Shown piece by piece: positions 25,061 to 33,395 of a stretch of 64,000 nucleotides of DNA; positions within the stretch are counted from its first letter, which is position 1, and each line of letters starts with the position of its first letter. The notes under the pieces were generated by a model. That model was not told the DNA's origin and did no database searches. It saw only the letters and a program-made list of their open reading frames with translations. The stretch is from CAWBAT01 sp046331665 (GTDB lineage: Bacteria > Acidobacteriota > Terriglobia > Versatilivoradales > Versatilivoraceae): the NCBI GenBank assembly GCA_046331665.1, contig JAXLQK010000032.1:1-64000 (forward strand), given 5' to 3'. Position numbers and translations under genes: made by a program.

Positions 25061-25892
25061 GACTTTTCTCCTTGATATCCGAATAAATGGATTGGTAATT
25101 ACCCGTCCAAGTACGGCTAAGAGTCCAAAAAGAATTGAATAGTTAGAAGAAGTTGAAGATACTGAGAAAATTCAGACCAGATCGATACAGGATTACTGGG
25201 GACTAGATAAACTCGTTAGAGAACATCCATGGTCCAGCGTTATCAACAGGAAAGAAGTGGTAGTGATACAGGATTATCAGGCATTCCCTCGACCTTCGCC
25301 GAGCTTAGCACTATGACCTTAGTATCCCGGATTGATGTGGCGGGTTGGGGATGCCACATATTAAAGGACTATGAAAAATCCTAACCCATAAAGTAGTCTG
25401 CAAAATCCTTTCCAAACTTCACAAGCTGTTTCAAATTCAAATGCAACCAATTGAAAACACTGATGAATTTTACTACGGAAAAAAACCGAATTTCGTAGTG
25501 AACTTGACTTGTGCACTCAATTTCATACAAATTTTCGTATCATTTCTTGCCAACATACGAAAAAAGGTATATTTGCAAATTTTGTAATTCGCACGAATAG
25601 ATCGTGAAAACCACATCCAGGTTCGCGAATTCATTTCCCAGGCAAGCATCTTGATCCGATTGCCCGTTTTCCCTCTACCGACTATCGGGCCACTCCAGCA
25701 AAAATACGGTTTTGATCATTGATGTGGCTATGGTACAAAGTCTTTAGAGTGGTTTGTTCTCCATTTCGCGAGAATGGAGAGTTGAAACTTTCTGACCTGC
25801 AATTGCGTAGTTGAAAATAGCGGTGAATCTGATACCTGCCTTGCCTGCCGTTTCGTTTCAACCATGACGACAACCCCCGCAGGGAGCATCTT
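25061..25892. other. 832-base divergent intergenic region
   Basis: No gene is seen between the TonB receptor and the HlyD-type adaptor. The region is AT-rich compared with its neighbours. It holds a 12-base direct repeat GATACAGGATTA (25185-25196 and 25265-25276; the second is part of TGATA-N6-TATCA), the promoter and inverted repeat listed separately, and several short AT runs. It is long enough for an unrecognised small RNA or a lost gene. Confidence 0.5.
25504..25563 (+). promoter_or_regulatory. Promoter with TTTTCGTAT-N14-ATACGAAAA inverted repeat
   Basis: TTGACT (25504-25509) and TACAAA (25526-25531) are 16 bases apart. Directly after the -10 comes TTTTCGTAT (25532-25540), 14 bases, then ATACGAAAA (25555-25563), a perfect 9-base inverted repeat at an operator position. 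The arms match those upstream of the kinase at 18165. It would give the adaptor gene a leader of about 350 bases. Confidence 0.45.
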
Positions 25893-27371
25893 ATGAGTAA
25901 AACGAGAAGGAAATATATTGTCGCGGCGATTGTTATTGTCGTCCTGGCAGCCGGAATTTCTGTCTTCATAAAATATCGGAACAAAGATGTTGTGTTAGTC
26001 CAGACTGGCAAAGTCGCCCAAATGGAAACGCTCGTTCAAATAGTTTCTGCCTCCGGTGAAATCAAACCTTTAAAATATATCAATATCACCGCCAATTCCT
26101 TTGGTCGGATTGTCGAGATTGTGATTAAAGAAGGAGACCATGTAAAAGAAGGCGATCTCTTGCTAAAGCAGGAGTCTGTCCAGTCTTCAGCCGACTTGAG
26201 AAGCGCGGAAGCTTTCCTGCAGCAACTAAGGGATGATGCCGAAGGAGCCGAGGCCGCCTTTCGCTCCTCGGAAGCCATCTTAAAAACCTCGCAAGCAGAT
26301 CTCGTCCGTGCCCAGGCAGACCACAACAAAGCGAAGGTTGACTTCGACCGGATGCAAAATCTCTTCAAAGAGGGGTTGGTTTCCAGAGCCCAGCTGGACG
26401 AAACCGCGGCCGCGTTCGCCGTCACCCAGGCCCAAGTTGATTCCGCACAGGCCCGGGTCCAACAATCCGAAGCGCAAGTCAAACAAGCGGACAAAGCCCG
26501 GATTTCGGCATCCAGCCGGATTGTTCAGCAAAAGGGAGTCATCGCGAGAATTGGCGACCAAGTGAGCAAGACCATTTATTTAGCGCCGCTTACCGGAGTG
26601 ATCACCAATCTTCCGGTCCATGTAGGCGAATCGGCGGTTCCTGGGATTCAAAACGCCATTGGCAGCAATCTGATGACGCTTGCCGATCTTTCCGTCATCA
26701 CGGCTGAGGTTAAAGTGGATGAGACCGATATCGTCAATGTCCGTCTGGGCCAGGACGCCGAGGTCAGCGTCGATGCGGTTCCCAATAAGATCTTCAGAGG
26801 AAAGGTGACGGAAGTTGGCAGTAGCGCCTTGACGCGAAGCGGTCAGGCTGCGGGTTCTGGAATTACCAATACCACGAGCCAGGAAGCCAAGGACTTTAAG
26901 GTAGTCGTCACCCTGACGGACCCGACCGATCAATTAAAACCTGGCCTCTCGACGACCGCCAAGATTACCACCGCGACTCGAAATCGAGTGTTGACCATTC
27001 CCATTCAAGCACTAACTATTCGTGAATTGGATCAGGAAGGCGAATCAAACCAAGCTTCTTTGGCGGATCCCAATATTGCCGAGGCGGACGGCTCTGGTGA
27101 GAAAAAGATAAAGGAAGGGGCAGGATCTCCGCTCGTCAAGGCTGCCAAAAAGAAGGAACGGCAGGGCGTCTTCCTGGCGAGAAAGAATCAGGCCATCTTC
27201 GTACCGGTGTCGACCGGGATCACCGGTCAAACTGAAATCGAAGTGCTCTCGGGACTTAAGGAAGGCGATGAGATCGTCACCGGAAGTTATAAAACGTTAC
27301 GGACCCTGAAAAGCGGAGCCCAAATCAAGATTGATAACAAAGCGGTCGAGAACGAAGAAAAGAAGGATTAA
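25893..27371 (+). CDS. HlyD/MacA-type periplasmic adaptor
   Basis: A 492-residue membrane-fusion protein. It has an N-terminal anchor helix (about 9-27), a lipoyl half-motif (GRIVEIVIKEGDHVKEGDLL, about 72-91), a long alpha-helical hairpin rich in Ala/Gln (about 95-215), the second lipoyl half (YLAPLTGVITNLPVHVGESA), then beta-barrel and membrane-proximal domains. A Lys/Glu-rich insertion of about 45 residues (EADGSGEKKIKEG and AKKKERQG) interrupts the last domain and is unusual. Adaptors of this class link an inner-membrane ABC or RND pump to an outer-membrane channel. GGGAG precedes ATG 25893. The ATPase gene follows 78 bases downstream. Confidence 0.9.
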   Translation: MSKTRRKYIVAAIVIVVLAAGISVFIKYRNKDVVLVQTGKVAQMETLVQIVSASGEIKPLKYINITANSFGRIVEIVIKEGDHVKEGDLLLKQESVQSSADLRSAEAFLQQLRDDAEGAEAAFRSSEAILKTSQADLVRAQADHNKAKVDFDRMQNLFKEGLVSRAQLDETAAAFAVTQAQVDSAQARVQQSEAQVKQADKARISASSRIVQQKGVIARIGDQVSKTIYLAPLTGVITNLPVHVGESAVPGIQNAIGSNLMTLADLSVITAEVKVDETDIVNVRLGQDAEVSVDAVPNKIFRGKVTEVGSSALTRSGQAAGSGITNTTSQEAKDFKVVVTLTDPTDQLKPGLSTTAKITTATRNRVLTIPIQALTIRELDQEGESNQASLADPNIAEADGSGEKKIKEGAGSPLVKAAKKKERQGVFLARKNQAIFVPVSTGITGQTEIEVLSGLKEGDEIVTGSYKTLRTLKSGAQIKIDNKAVENEEKKD

Positions 27372-27449
27372 AAGAAAGCTTGCCGGGATTTGATTTCTTG
27401 GCCGACGTCTTCAGCGAATGACACCAGGAACTGAAGAACCAACCCACCT

Positions 27450-28172
27450 ATGAACAGTTCTGCAGCAGCGAGCGAAATCGGCACCAACGGCACATTGATC
27501 CGCACGATAGATCTTTGGAAAACGTATCAAATGGGGGCGGAAAAAATTCACGCCCTGGCCGGAGTTTCGTTCGACGTCAGAAAAAACGAATATTTAGCCA
27601 TCATGGGACCTTCCGGATCGGGAAAATCCACCCTGATGAATCTGATTGGCTGTTTGGACACTCCTACGCAAGGAGAGTATTACATCAATGGCCGGCTGGT
27701 CAGCTCGATGAATGACGATGAACTGGCCTACATTCGCAACAAGGAAATTGGATTTGTCTTCCAGACTTTCAACCTGCTGCCCCGGGCCTCGGCGCTTCAT
27801 AACGTGGAACTGCCGCTCATTTATAACGGGACTCAAGCCCAGGTGAGGATTGAAAGAGCCAAAAAGGCCCTCGCGATGGTAGAACTTGAGAACCGGATGA
27901 TGCACAAGCCCAACGAGCTTTCCGGGGGACAGCGTCAGCGCGTGGCGATTGCACGCGCCCTCGTGAACAACCCCTCCATTCTACTTGCCGACGAACCCAC
28001 GGGAAATCTGGATTCCAGTACTGGAATCGAAATTATGAAGCTATTTGCCAAACTTCATGAGCAGGGAAACACCATTATCCTGGTGACTCACGAACATGAT
28101 ATTGCCGAATATGCCCATCGCGTGATCTATCTCCGGGATGGGAAAGTGGCTTCGGACGAGAAAAGACGGTAA
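27450..28172 (+). CDS. MacB/LolD-type ABC transporter ATPase
   Basis: A 240-residue ATPase. Walker A is GPSGSGKST, the Q-loop is FVFQTFNLLPR, the signature is LSGGQRQRVAIARAL, Walker B is ILLADEPTGNLDS and the H-loop is VTHEHD. All catalytic residues are present. This subfamily drives MacB, LolCDE and FtsEX-type mechanotransmission complexes and always needs a four-helix MacB-like permease. Here none follows: the next gene, 6 bases on, encodes an unrelated Cys-rich protein. The permease may be elsewhere in the genome. It is likely co-transcribed with the adaptor. Confidence 0.93.
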   Translation: MNSSAAASEIGTNGTLIRTIDLWKTYQMGAEKIHALAGVSFDVRKNEYLAIMGPSGSGKSTLMNLIGCLDTPTQGEYYINGRLVSSMNDDELAYIRNKEIGFVFQTFNLLPRASALHNVELPLIYNGTQAQVRIERAKKALAMVELENRMMHKPNELSGGQRQRVAIARALVNNPSILLADEPTGNLDSSTGIEIMKLFAKLHEQGNTIILVTHEHDIAEYAHRVIYLRDGKVASDEKRR

Positions 28173-28178
28173 CCCGCG

Positions 28179-28817
28179 ATGCCTCAAAAATGCCCGCTTT
28201 GTGAAGCGCGAAAGGTCAAGCGATTTTGTCCCGCCAAGGCCTCCATGATTTGCCCTGTCTGCTGTGGCGAAAAAAGAGAAATCGAAATCTCTTGTCCCGC
28301 GGATTGTGTTTACCTTCAACCCGGGCGCGACTATGAGGCGGAACGTCAGGCGAAGCGGACGCCGGCTCCAGCCCGCACGCCGAGGCTATGGGAGTCGTCT
28401 TCCCTGCAGCGCTATTACGGCATCACGATGTCACTTTGGAAGATATTTTCCGAAGGGCGAAATCAATTCGGCGAGATTGTTGATGTTGACGTGCATGAAG
28501 CAATCGAAGCACTATTGAAAACCTACCGGACTCTGGAAAGCGGCATTTATTATGAACATGCACCCATCGCTCCAGCTGCCAAGAGTTTATACATCGCCGT
28601 CAAGACCTATCTGGACAAGGCTCACCAGGCTCTCGATGAAACTATTCCGCGAATGAAACTTTCTGAAATTTTAGATTGCCTGCAACTTCAAAAGGAGCTC
28701 TGTGAGTCCATGACATTGCCGCGTCCCAAAAGCCGGGCCTTTTTGGACCATATCCATGTCAACGTCTCCAAAGCCTTCCCCTCTGAGGCGCCGCAATCCT
28801 CGATCATCCTCCCTTAG
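28179..28817 (+). CDS. Conserved hypothetical protein with N-terminal Cys cluster
   Basis: A 212-residue protein I do not recognise by name. Residues 1-50 carry a dense cysteine pattern (CPLC, FCPAK, ICPVCCGEKREIEISC, CPADC), clearly a metal-binding module of two zinc ribbons or an Fe-S site. The rest (about 75-205) is alpha-helical with no membrane segment or catalytic signature. It starts 6 bases after the ABC ATPase gene, so it is translated from the same message. Its last 14 bases overlap the convergent pyrF end. A cytoplasmic accessory role for the transporter, or merely shared transcription, are both possible. Confidence 0.7.
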   Translation: MPQKCPLCEARKVKRFCPAKASMICPVCCGEKREIEISCPADCVYLQPGRDYEAERQAKRTPAPARTPRLWESSSLQRYYGITMSLWKIFSEGRNQFGEIVDVDVHEAIEALLKTYRTLESGIYYEHAPIAPAAKSLYIAVKTYLDKAHQALDETIPRMKLSEILDCLQLQKELCESMTLPRPKSRAFLDHIHVNVSKAFPSEAPQSSIILP

Positions 28818-29532
28818 GAGCCGTTTCCAGTTCGATGGACTCGATAATGCGTTGAGCCGCCTCGGCGGGGTCGGGGCTTGCCGTAATGGGCCGCCCGATC
28901 ACCAGATAGTCCGCTCCTGCTCGAATTGCCTCCGCAGGCGTGGCAGTCCGGGTTTGATCATCGGAAGCGAAACCTGAAGGGCGGATCCCAGGGATCACAA
29001 ATTTCAAAGCACCTCCAAAATGATGATGCAACGGAGCAAGCTCCAAAGGAGAGGCGACTACCCCATCCAACCCCGCCCGTTGAGCCAGGCCCGCCAAACG
29101 GTCGACTTGAATAGGACTACTGGTGTTTACACCGACTTCCAGTAAATCGTCTTCCCCCATGCTGGTGAGGACCGTGACTCCCAGGAGCATTGGTCTCTCG
29201 TTCTGAGAAAGCGAGCCCTGGATTCGCTGGACGGCAGCCTTCAACATCGCCAACCCACCGGAAGTATGAAGTGTCAACATGGAAACACCCAGGCGTGAGG
29301 CCGAAGCTACAGCTCCAGACACCGTATTGGGAATGTCATGAAACTTGAGGTCCAGGAACACCTTTTCACCCATCTCAATCACCTGCCGCACGATCTCAGG
29401 CCCCTCGGCAGTGTAGAGCTGACTGCCGATCTTGAAGACCCCCACCTGCCCCTTGAGCCGACGCACCAGACCTAGTGCCTCCGCGCCTGTAGCCGCGTCC
29501 AAAGCAACGATAATGCGATCCCGGGTCTTCAT
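28804..29532 (-). CDS. pyrF: Orotidine-5'-phosphate decarboxylase
   Basis: A 242-residue TIM-barrel enzyme that decarboxylates OMP to UMP, the last step of pyrimidine synthesis. It begins MKTRDRIIVALDA; the active-site block VFLDLKFHDIPNTV carries the Asp-Lys-Asp-type charge network. The phosphate-binding end is VIPGIRPSG, followed by AGADYLVIGRPI. ATG at 29532 with GAGGAAGAG is preferred to a start 63 bases upstream, which would overlap pyrD. It lies about 60 bases downstream of pyrD on the same strand, forming a pyrDF unit. The short-type length (about 240) matches bacterial PyrF. Confidence 0.95.
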   Translation of the reverse strand: MKTRDRIIVALDAATGAEALGLVRRLKGQVGVFKIGSQLYTAEGPEIVRQVIEMGEKVFLDLKFHDIPNTVSGAVASASRLGVSMLTLHTSGGLAMLKAAVQRIQGSLSQNERPMLLGVTVLTSMGEDDLLEVGVNTSSPIQVDRLAGLAQRAGLDGVVASPLELAPLHHHFGGALKFVIPGIRPSGFASDDQTRTATPAEAIRAGADYLVIGRPITASPDPAEAAQRIIESIELETAPKGG

Positions 29533-29591
29533 GTTCTCTTCCTCATCGCTGTAAGAAAAAGCTTCCCTTTCACGGCCCGATTCCCCCCTCC

Positions 29592-30506
29592 TCACACAGG
29601 TCGTAAGCTTCCAATCAAGGAGCTCAGGCGTTGAATCCCTTTTCGCTCACAGAACTGTTGCAGCCCCTCGACAATCTTCACCGAAGCCCTGGGGTCCAGA
29701 AAGTTGGCGGTCCCCACCTCGACGGCACATGCGCCCACCATGAGAAACTCCAAGGCATCTTCAGCGGAGAGAATGCCTCCAATTCCAATTACTGGAATTC
29801 GGACGGCCCGCACGGCCTGGAACACCATCCGCAAGGCGATCGGTTTGATCGCCGGCCCCGACAATCCTCCGGTTTGATTGCCGAGTCGGCAACTTTGCGA
29901 CTCCACGTCCACGGACATTCCCAGAACAGTGTTGATCAGGGACAACGCATCCGCGCCGGCATCCTCGGCCGCACGCGCAATAACCGTAATATCCGTAACA
30001 TTGGGAGTTAACTTGACGATGACGGGCAATCGGGCGACTTTTTTGATGGCCCGAACCACCTCACCCGTCGCGATTGGGTCCGTTCCATAAATAATGCCGC
30101 CCTGCTTCACATTGGGGCATGAGATATTAATCTCGTAACCGGACAGTCCTTCGGCTTCGTTCAGCGCCTCGACCACTTTGACGTAATCCTCGGTGCAACT
30201 CCCAAAGACATTGGCAAAAATACACGTCTGATATTTTCGAAGGACGGGAAGCTTCTCCGACAGGAATCGGCGCACCCCCACGTTTTGCAGACCGATGGCG
30301 TTGAGCATCCCTGAGGACGTCTCATGTAACCGGGGTGTGACAGCGCCTTTCATCGGTTCCGCCGACAGCCCTTTCACCACAAATCCGCCCAACAAATTCA
30401 AATCGATGAGCTCACTGAATTCTTCCCCGTAGCCAAAAGTCCCACTGGCGGTGATCACTGGATTCTTAAGACGAATGCCTGCAAATTCGGTGGACAAATC
30501 GGTCAT
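29592..30506 (-). CDS. pyrD: Dihydroorotate dehydrogenase, class 1B catalytic subunit
   Basis: A 304-residue FMN enzyme oxidising dihydroorotate to orotate. Seen blocks are LKNPVITASGTFGYG near the N-terminus, KGAVTPRL, NAIGLQNVG, NISCPNVKQGG with the class-1 catalytic Cys, VIVKLTPNVTD and the FMN-phosphate site IPVIGIGGILSAEDALEFL. Class 1B enzymes pair with a PyrK electron-transfer subunit using NAD; pyrK is not adjacent here, as would be usual (pyrK-pyrD), so it must be elsewhere. It is first in the pyrD-pyrF pair and divergent from the helicase gene. Confidence 0.94.
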   Translation of the reverse strand: MTDLSTEFAGIRLKNPVITASGTFGYGEEFSELIDLNLLGGFVVKGLSAEPMKGAVTPRLHETSSGMLNAIGLQNVGVRRFLSEKLPVLRKYQTCIFANVFGSCTEDYVKVVEALNEAEGLSGYEINISCPNVKQGGIIYGTDPIATGEVVRAIKKVARLPVIVKLTPNVTDITVIARAAEDAGADALSLINTVLGMSVDVESQSCRLGNQTGGLSGPAIKPIALRMVFQAVRAVRIPVIGIGGILSAEDALEFLMVGACAVEVGTANFLDPRASVKIVEGLQQFCERKGIQRLSSLIGSLRPV

Positions 30507-30707
30507 TGAGTTGGCCTGTCGACCCCTCCCAGGGACTTGCCTGCCGGGCTCTACGTTTTCGATTTGGCCTGCTTTCCCGCGGCATTCGCATCATATCAAA
30601 CTGTTGCCCCTTCCCCCAACGATTGAACACCATAAATTGGCACTCCAGGGCAAGCCAGTGAACCAGAAGCTTAATGGTATACTGCCAGGGGTTCAGAGCC
30701 GGTCTTT

Positions 30708-33287
30708 ATGCGAACAATTGAGCAACTAATCTCCGCCCCTTGCCTCCAATTCCTCAAGGATACGATTGTCGACGCCGGAGGGAATGAGGTCTTTTTTCTC
30801 GCCAAGCCGGACGAGCAGAACGTGATCAAGGAGATTATTCCACTGGCTCGAGGAAACGACGCCGCCGTACCCGCGCTCATGCAAGTGGCCGCGCACGGAG
30901 ACGTGATCCTGCACAACCACCCTTCAGGGCAGCTTATTCCTTCTCCCGCAGATCTATCCATTGCTTCGATTTATGGGAATCAAGGGGTTGGGTTTTACAT
31001 CATCAACAATAGTGTCGACCAGGTCTACGTGGTGGTCGAGGCCTTTCCGCATATTCGTTCCCATCCGCTCGAACCTCATTCGATGGTGGCCTGGCTTTCC
31101 AGTACAGGGCCCCTTGCTGGCAAACTCAAAAATTTTGAATCCCGCCCGGAGCAACAACGCATGATTGAGGCTGTGACCCAGGCCTTCAATCACTCACAAG
31201 TCGCCTTGATCGAAGCCGGGACGGGCACCGGCAAGAGCTTATCCTATTTGATTCCCGCCGTTTTCTGGGCCGTGCGCAACAAGCAACGGGTGGTGATTTC
31301 AACGAACACGATTCATCTTCAAGAACAATTGATCCATAAGGATCTTCCTCTCCTCCAAGAAGCGCTGAACCTTTCCTTTCGTTCCGAACTCGTTAAAGGG
31401 CGCAGCAACTACGTCTGTCTGAGCAAGGTCGAACAACTGGAAAAGGAAGGGGAGTATTTGATCGAGACTGAGGAGCAGGCAGAGCTCAAGGCCCTTCTCA
31501 GTTGGGCTCACAAGACCACAGATGGCAGCCGCTCCGATCTCCCGAACTTGCCAAAGCCCGCAGTGTGGGAAAAGGTCGCGTGTGAAAGCGACAATTGCGG
31601 GCGAATCCGGTGTCCTCACTACTCACCCTGCTTCTTTTTCAATGCACGCCGGCAGGCCGCTTCCGCCGACCTGTTGATTGTCAATCACCATTTGCTGTTT
31701 TCAGACCTGGCCATCCGGGGTGAGACCGGCCGTTATCAGGATGCCGCCATTATGCCGGCCTATGCCCACATCATTCTTGACGAAGCTCACAACGTCGAGG
31801 AGGTCGCCACAGAATATTTTGGGTCACAGATTTCCAAAGCTGGATTGCTCCGCCTGCTGGGACGATTCTACCATCGCAAAGATCGTGAGAAACTCAGGGA
31901 GAGGGGTTTGTTCCCGTTCCTCCTTGCCAAACTGAAATCAGCCGAAAAGCAGATCCCGGTTCCGTTATATCTTCGTCTGGTGGAACGAGTCCAACAACAG
32001 CTTCTTCCCCAACGCGAAACCCTGACTTTCGCGGCTGATCAATTTTTTTATGAGATGGCCAGTTTCTTCGAACGGACAGCACCTTCTTCAGGCTCCGATC
32101 GTCCTGAAAAGAAGATCCGTTTTACCCAGGATCTCCGCAACCAGCCACAGTGGAATACCCTTATCCTGCCGGCCGTGTCTCAGCTCATGGTTGAAATTAA
32201 AGAGTTCCATCGTTTGTTGCTCCTTTTCGAAACAGATCTCGACCAATTGGTGACAGAGATCTTGGAACCCTTGCTCTCCTTGCAAGTCGAATTGCGAGCC
32301 CTCACCGACCGCGTCGAAGCCGCCGCCCTCACCTTGGGCCAAATATTCGACACCCCCGACGATGCACTGGTGCGCTGGGTGGAGATCCGGGAGGGCAAAT
32401 CCGGAAAACAAATCACCTTGAAACAAGCTCCCGTGAGCGTGGCTGAACGGCTTCATGACAATCTTTTCCAACGATTCTCCACCGTGGTCCTGTCGAGCGC
32501 CACACTGACTACCCATGGGCATTTCGAATATCTCAAGAACCGGCTTGGGCTTCAGTCTCTCTCCAGAGAAAGAATGGTCGAACTCGTGCTTCCCTCGTCA
32601 TTCAATTTCGCAGAACAAGTCATTCTCGGAATTCCCGGCGACGTGCCTTTGCCAACGGACCAGGCCTTTGCAAGGGAATTAGGACATCTGCTGAAGCAAT
32701 CGATCCGTACCTCGGAAGGGAGAGCTTTGGTGCTCTTCACCTCTTACTCGCTCATGCATCGTCTCTTTCAGGAACTCCAGGCGGATCTGGAATCTTCCGG
32801 ACTGCAAGCTTTAATGCAAGGACAAGCGCCCCGCCACCGTTTACTGGAGATTTTCAAGCGCGATACCACCAGTGTACTCTTTGCCACCGACAGCTTTTGG
32901 GAAGGCGTCGACGTCGCCGGCGAATCACTGGAGAATGTGATCCTGACGAAGCTCCCCTTTAGCGTCCCCAAGGAACCCGTCATTGAGGCAAGAGTAGAGG
33001 CACTCGAAAAGGCAGGTAAAAATGCCTTTCTGGAATACACGGTGCCACGCGCCATTATCAAATTCAAACAAGGGGCGGGACGTTTGATCCGAAGCCGTCA
33101 GGATTTCGGCTCCATCATGATTTTTGACCGTCGTATCGTTACGAAGTCCTACGGGAGAGCTTTTCTGGATTCCCTTCCAGACTGTCCCCGGATTACTGGA
33201 CAGCGGGAAGTGGTCTTTGCGAAGGTAAAGGAGTTTTTTCAACAGCGCAGGAAACAGCAGGGCCTTTCCAAACCATCCTCCCGCTAA
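30708..33287 (+). CDS. JAMM (JAB/MPN) metallopeptidase-DinG-type helicase fusion
   Basis: An 859-residue two-part protein. Residues 1-125 form a JAB domain with a complete JAMM signature: Glu27, His69-x-His71, ten residues, then Asp82, within HNHPSG and SPAD as in RadC-like proteins. From about residue 145 it is an XPD/DinG superfamily 2 helicase: Walker A GTGTGKS (Lys175), DEAH at 358, motif VI QGAGRLIRSRQD. Four cysteines for an Fe-S cluster are at 236, 296, 301 and 307 (Cys291 is extra). DinG helicases unwind DNA or R-loop structures 5' to 3'. The JAB part could cleave a modified protein or bind DNA; no ubiquitin-like partner is seen here. The gene stands alone. Confidence 0.9.
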   Translation: MRTIEQLISAPCLQFLKDTIVDAGGNEVFFLAKPDEQNVIKEIIPLARGNDAAVPALMQVAAHGDVILHNHPSGQLIPSPADLSIASIYGNQGVGFYIINNSVDQVYVVVEAFPHIRSHPLEPHSMVAWLSSTGPLAGKLKNFESRPEQQRMIEAVTQAFNHSQVALIEAGTGTGKSLSYLIPAVFWAVRNKQRVVISTNTIHLQEQLIHKDLPLLQEALNLSFRSELVKGRSNYVCLSKVEQLEKEGEYLIETEEQAELKALLSWAHKTTDGSRSDLPNLPKPAVWEKVACESDNCGRIRCPHYSPCFFFNARRQAASADLLIVNHHLLFSDLAIRGETGRYQDAAIMPAYAHIILDEAHNVEEVATEYFGSQISKAGLLRLLGRFYHRKDREKLRERGLFPFLLAKLKSAEKQIPVPLYLRLVERVQQQLLPQRETLTFAADQFFYEMASFFERTAPSSGSDRPEKKIRFTQDLRNQPQWNTLILPAVSQLMVEIKEFHRLLLLFETDLDQLVTEILEPLLSLQVELRALTDRVEAAALTLGQIFDTPDDALVRWVEIREGKSGKQITLKQAPVSVAERLHDNLFQRFSTVVLSSATLTTHGHFEYLKNRLGLQSLSRERMVELVLPSSFNFAEQVILGIPGDVPLPTDQAFARELGHLLKQSIRTSEGRALVLFTSYSLMHRLFQELQADLESSGLQALMQGQAPRHRLLEIFKRDTTSVLFATDSFWEGVDVAGESLENVILTKLPFSVPKEPVIEARVEALEKAGKNAFLEYTVPRAIIKFKQGAGRLIRSRQDFGSIMIFDRRIVTKSYGRAFLDSLPDCPRITGQREVVFAKVKEFFQQRRKQQGLSKPSSR

Positions 33288-33395
33288 TCCCCATTTCAGA
33301 GATTGCCGTCAGTTCCCTCTTTTGCAAAAGACAGTTCACCTTTGGCGCCCACGGGATATTCTTGCACTGCCACACTTCGACCGCTTCCATAGGCA

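Noticed and set aside
25560..25590. Possible sigma-54 promoter (GG...TTGCA) upstream of the adaptor
   Set aside because: GG-to-GC spacing is 7 bases, not the required 10.
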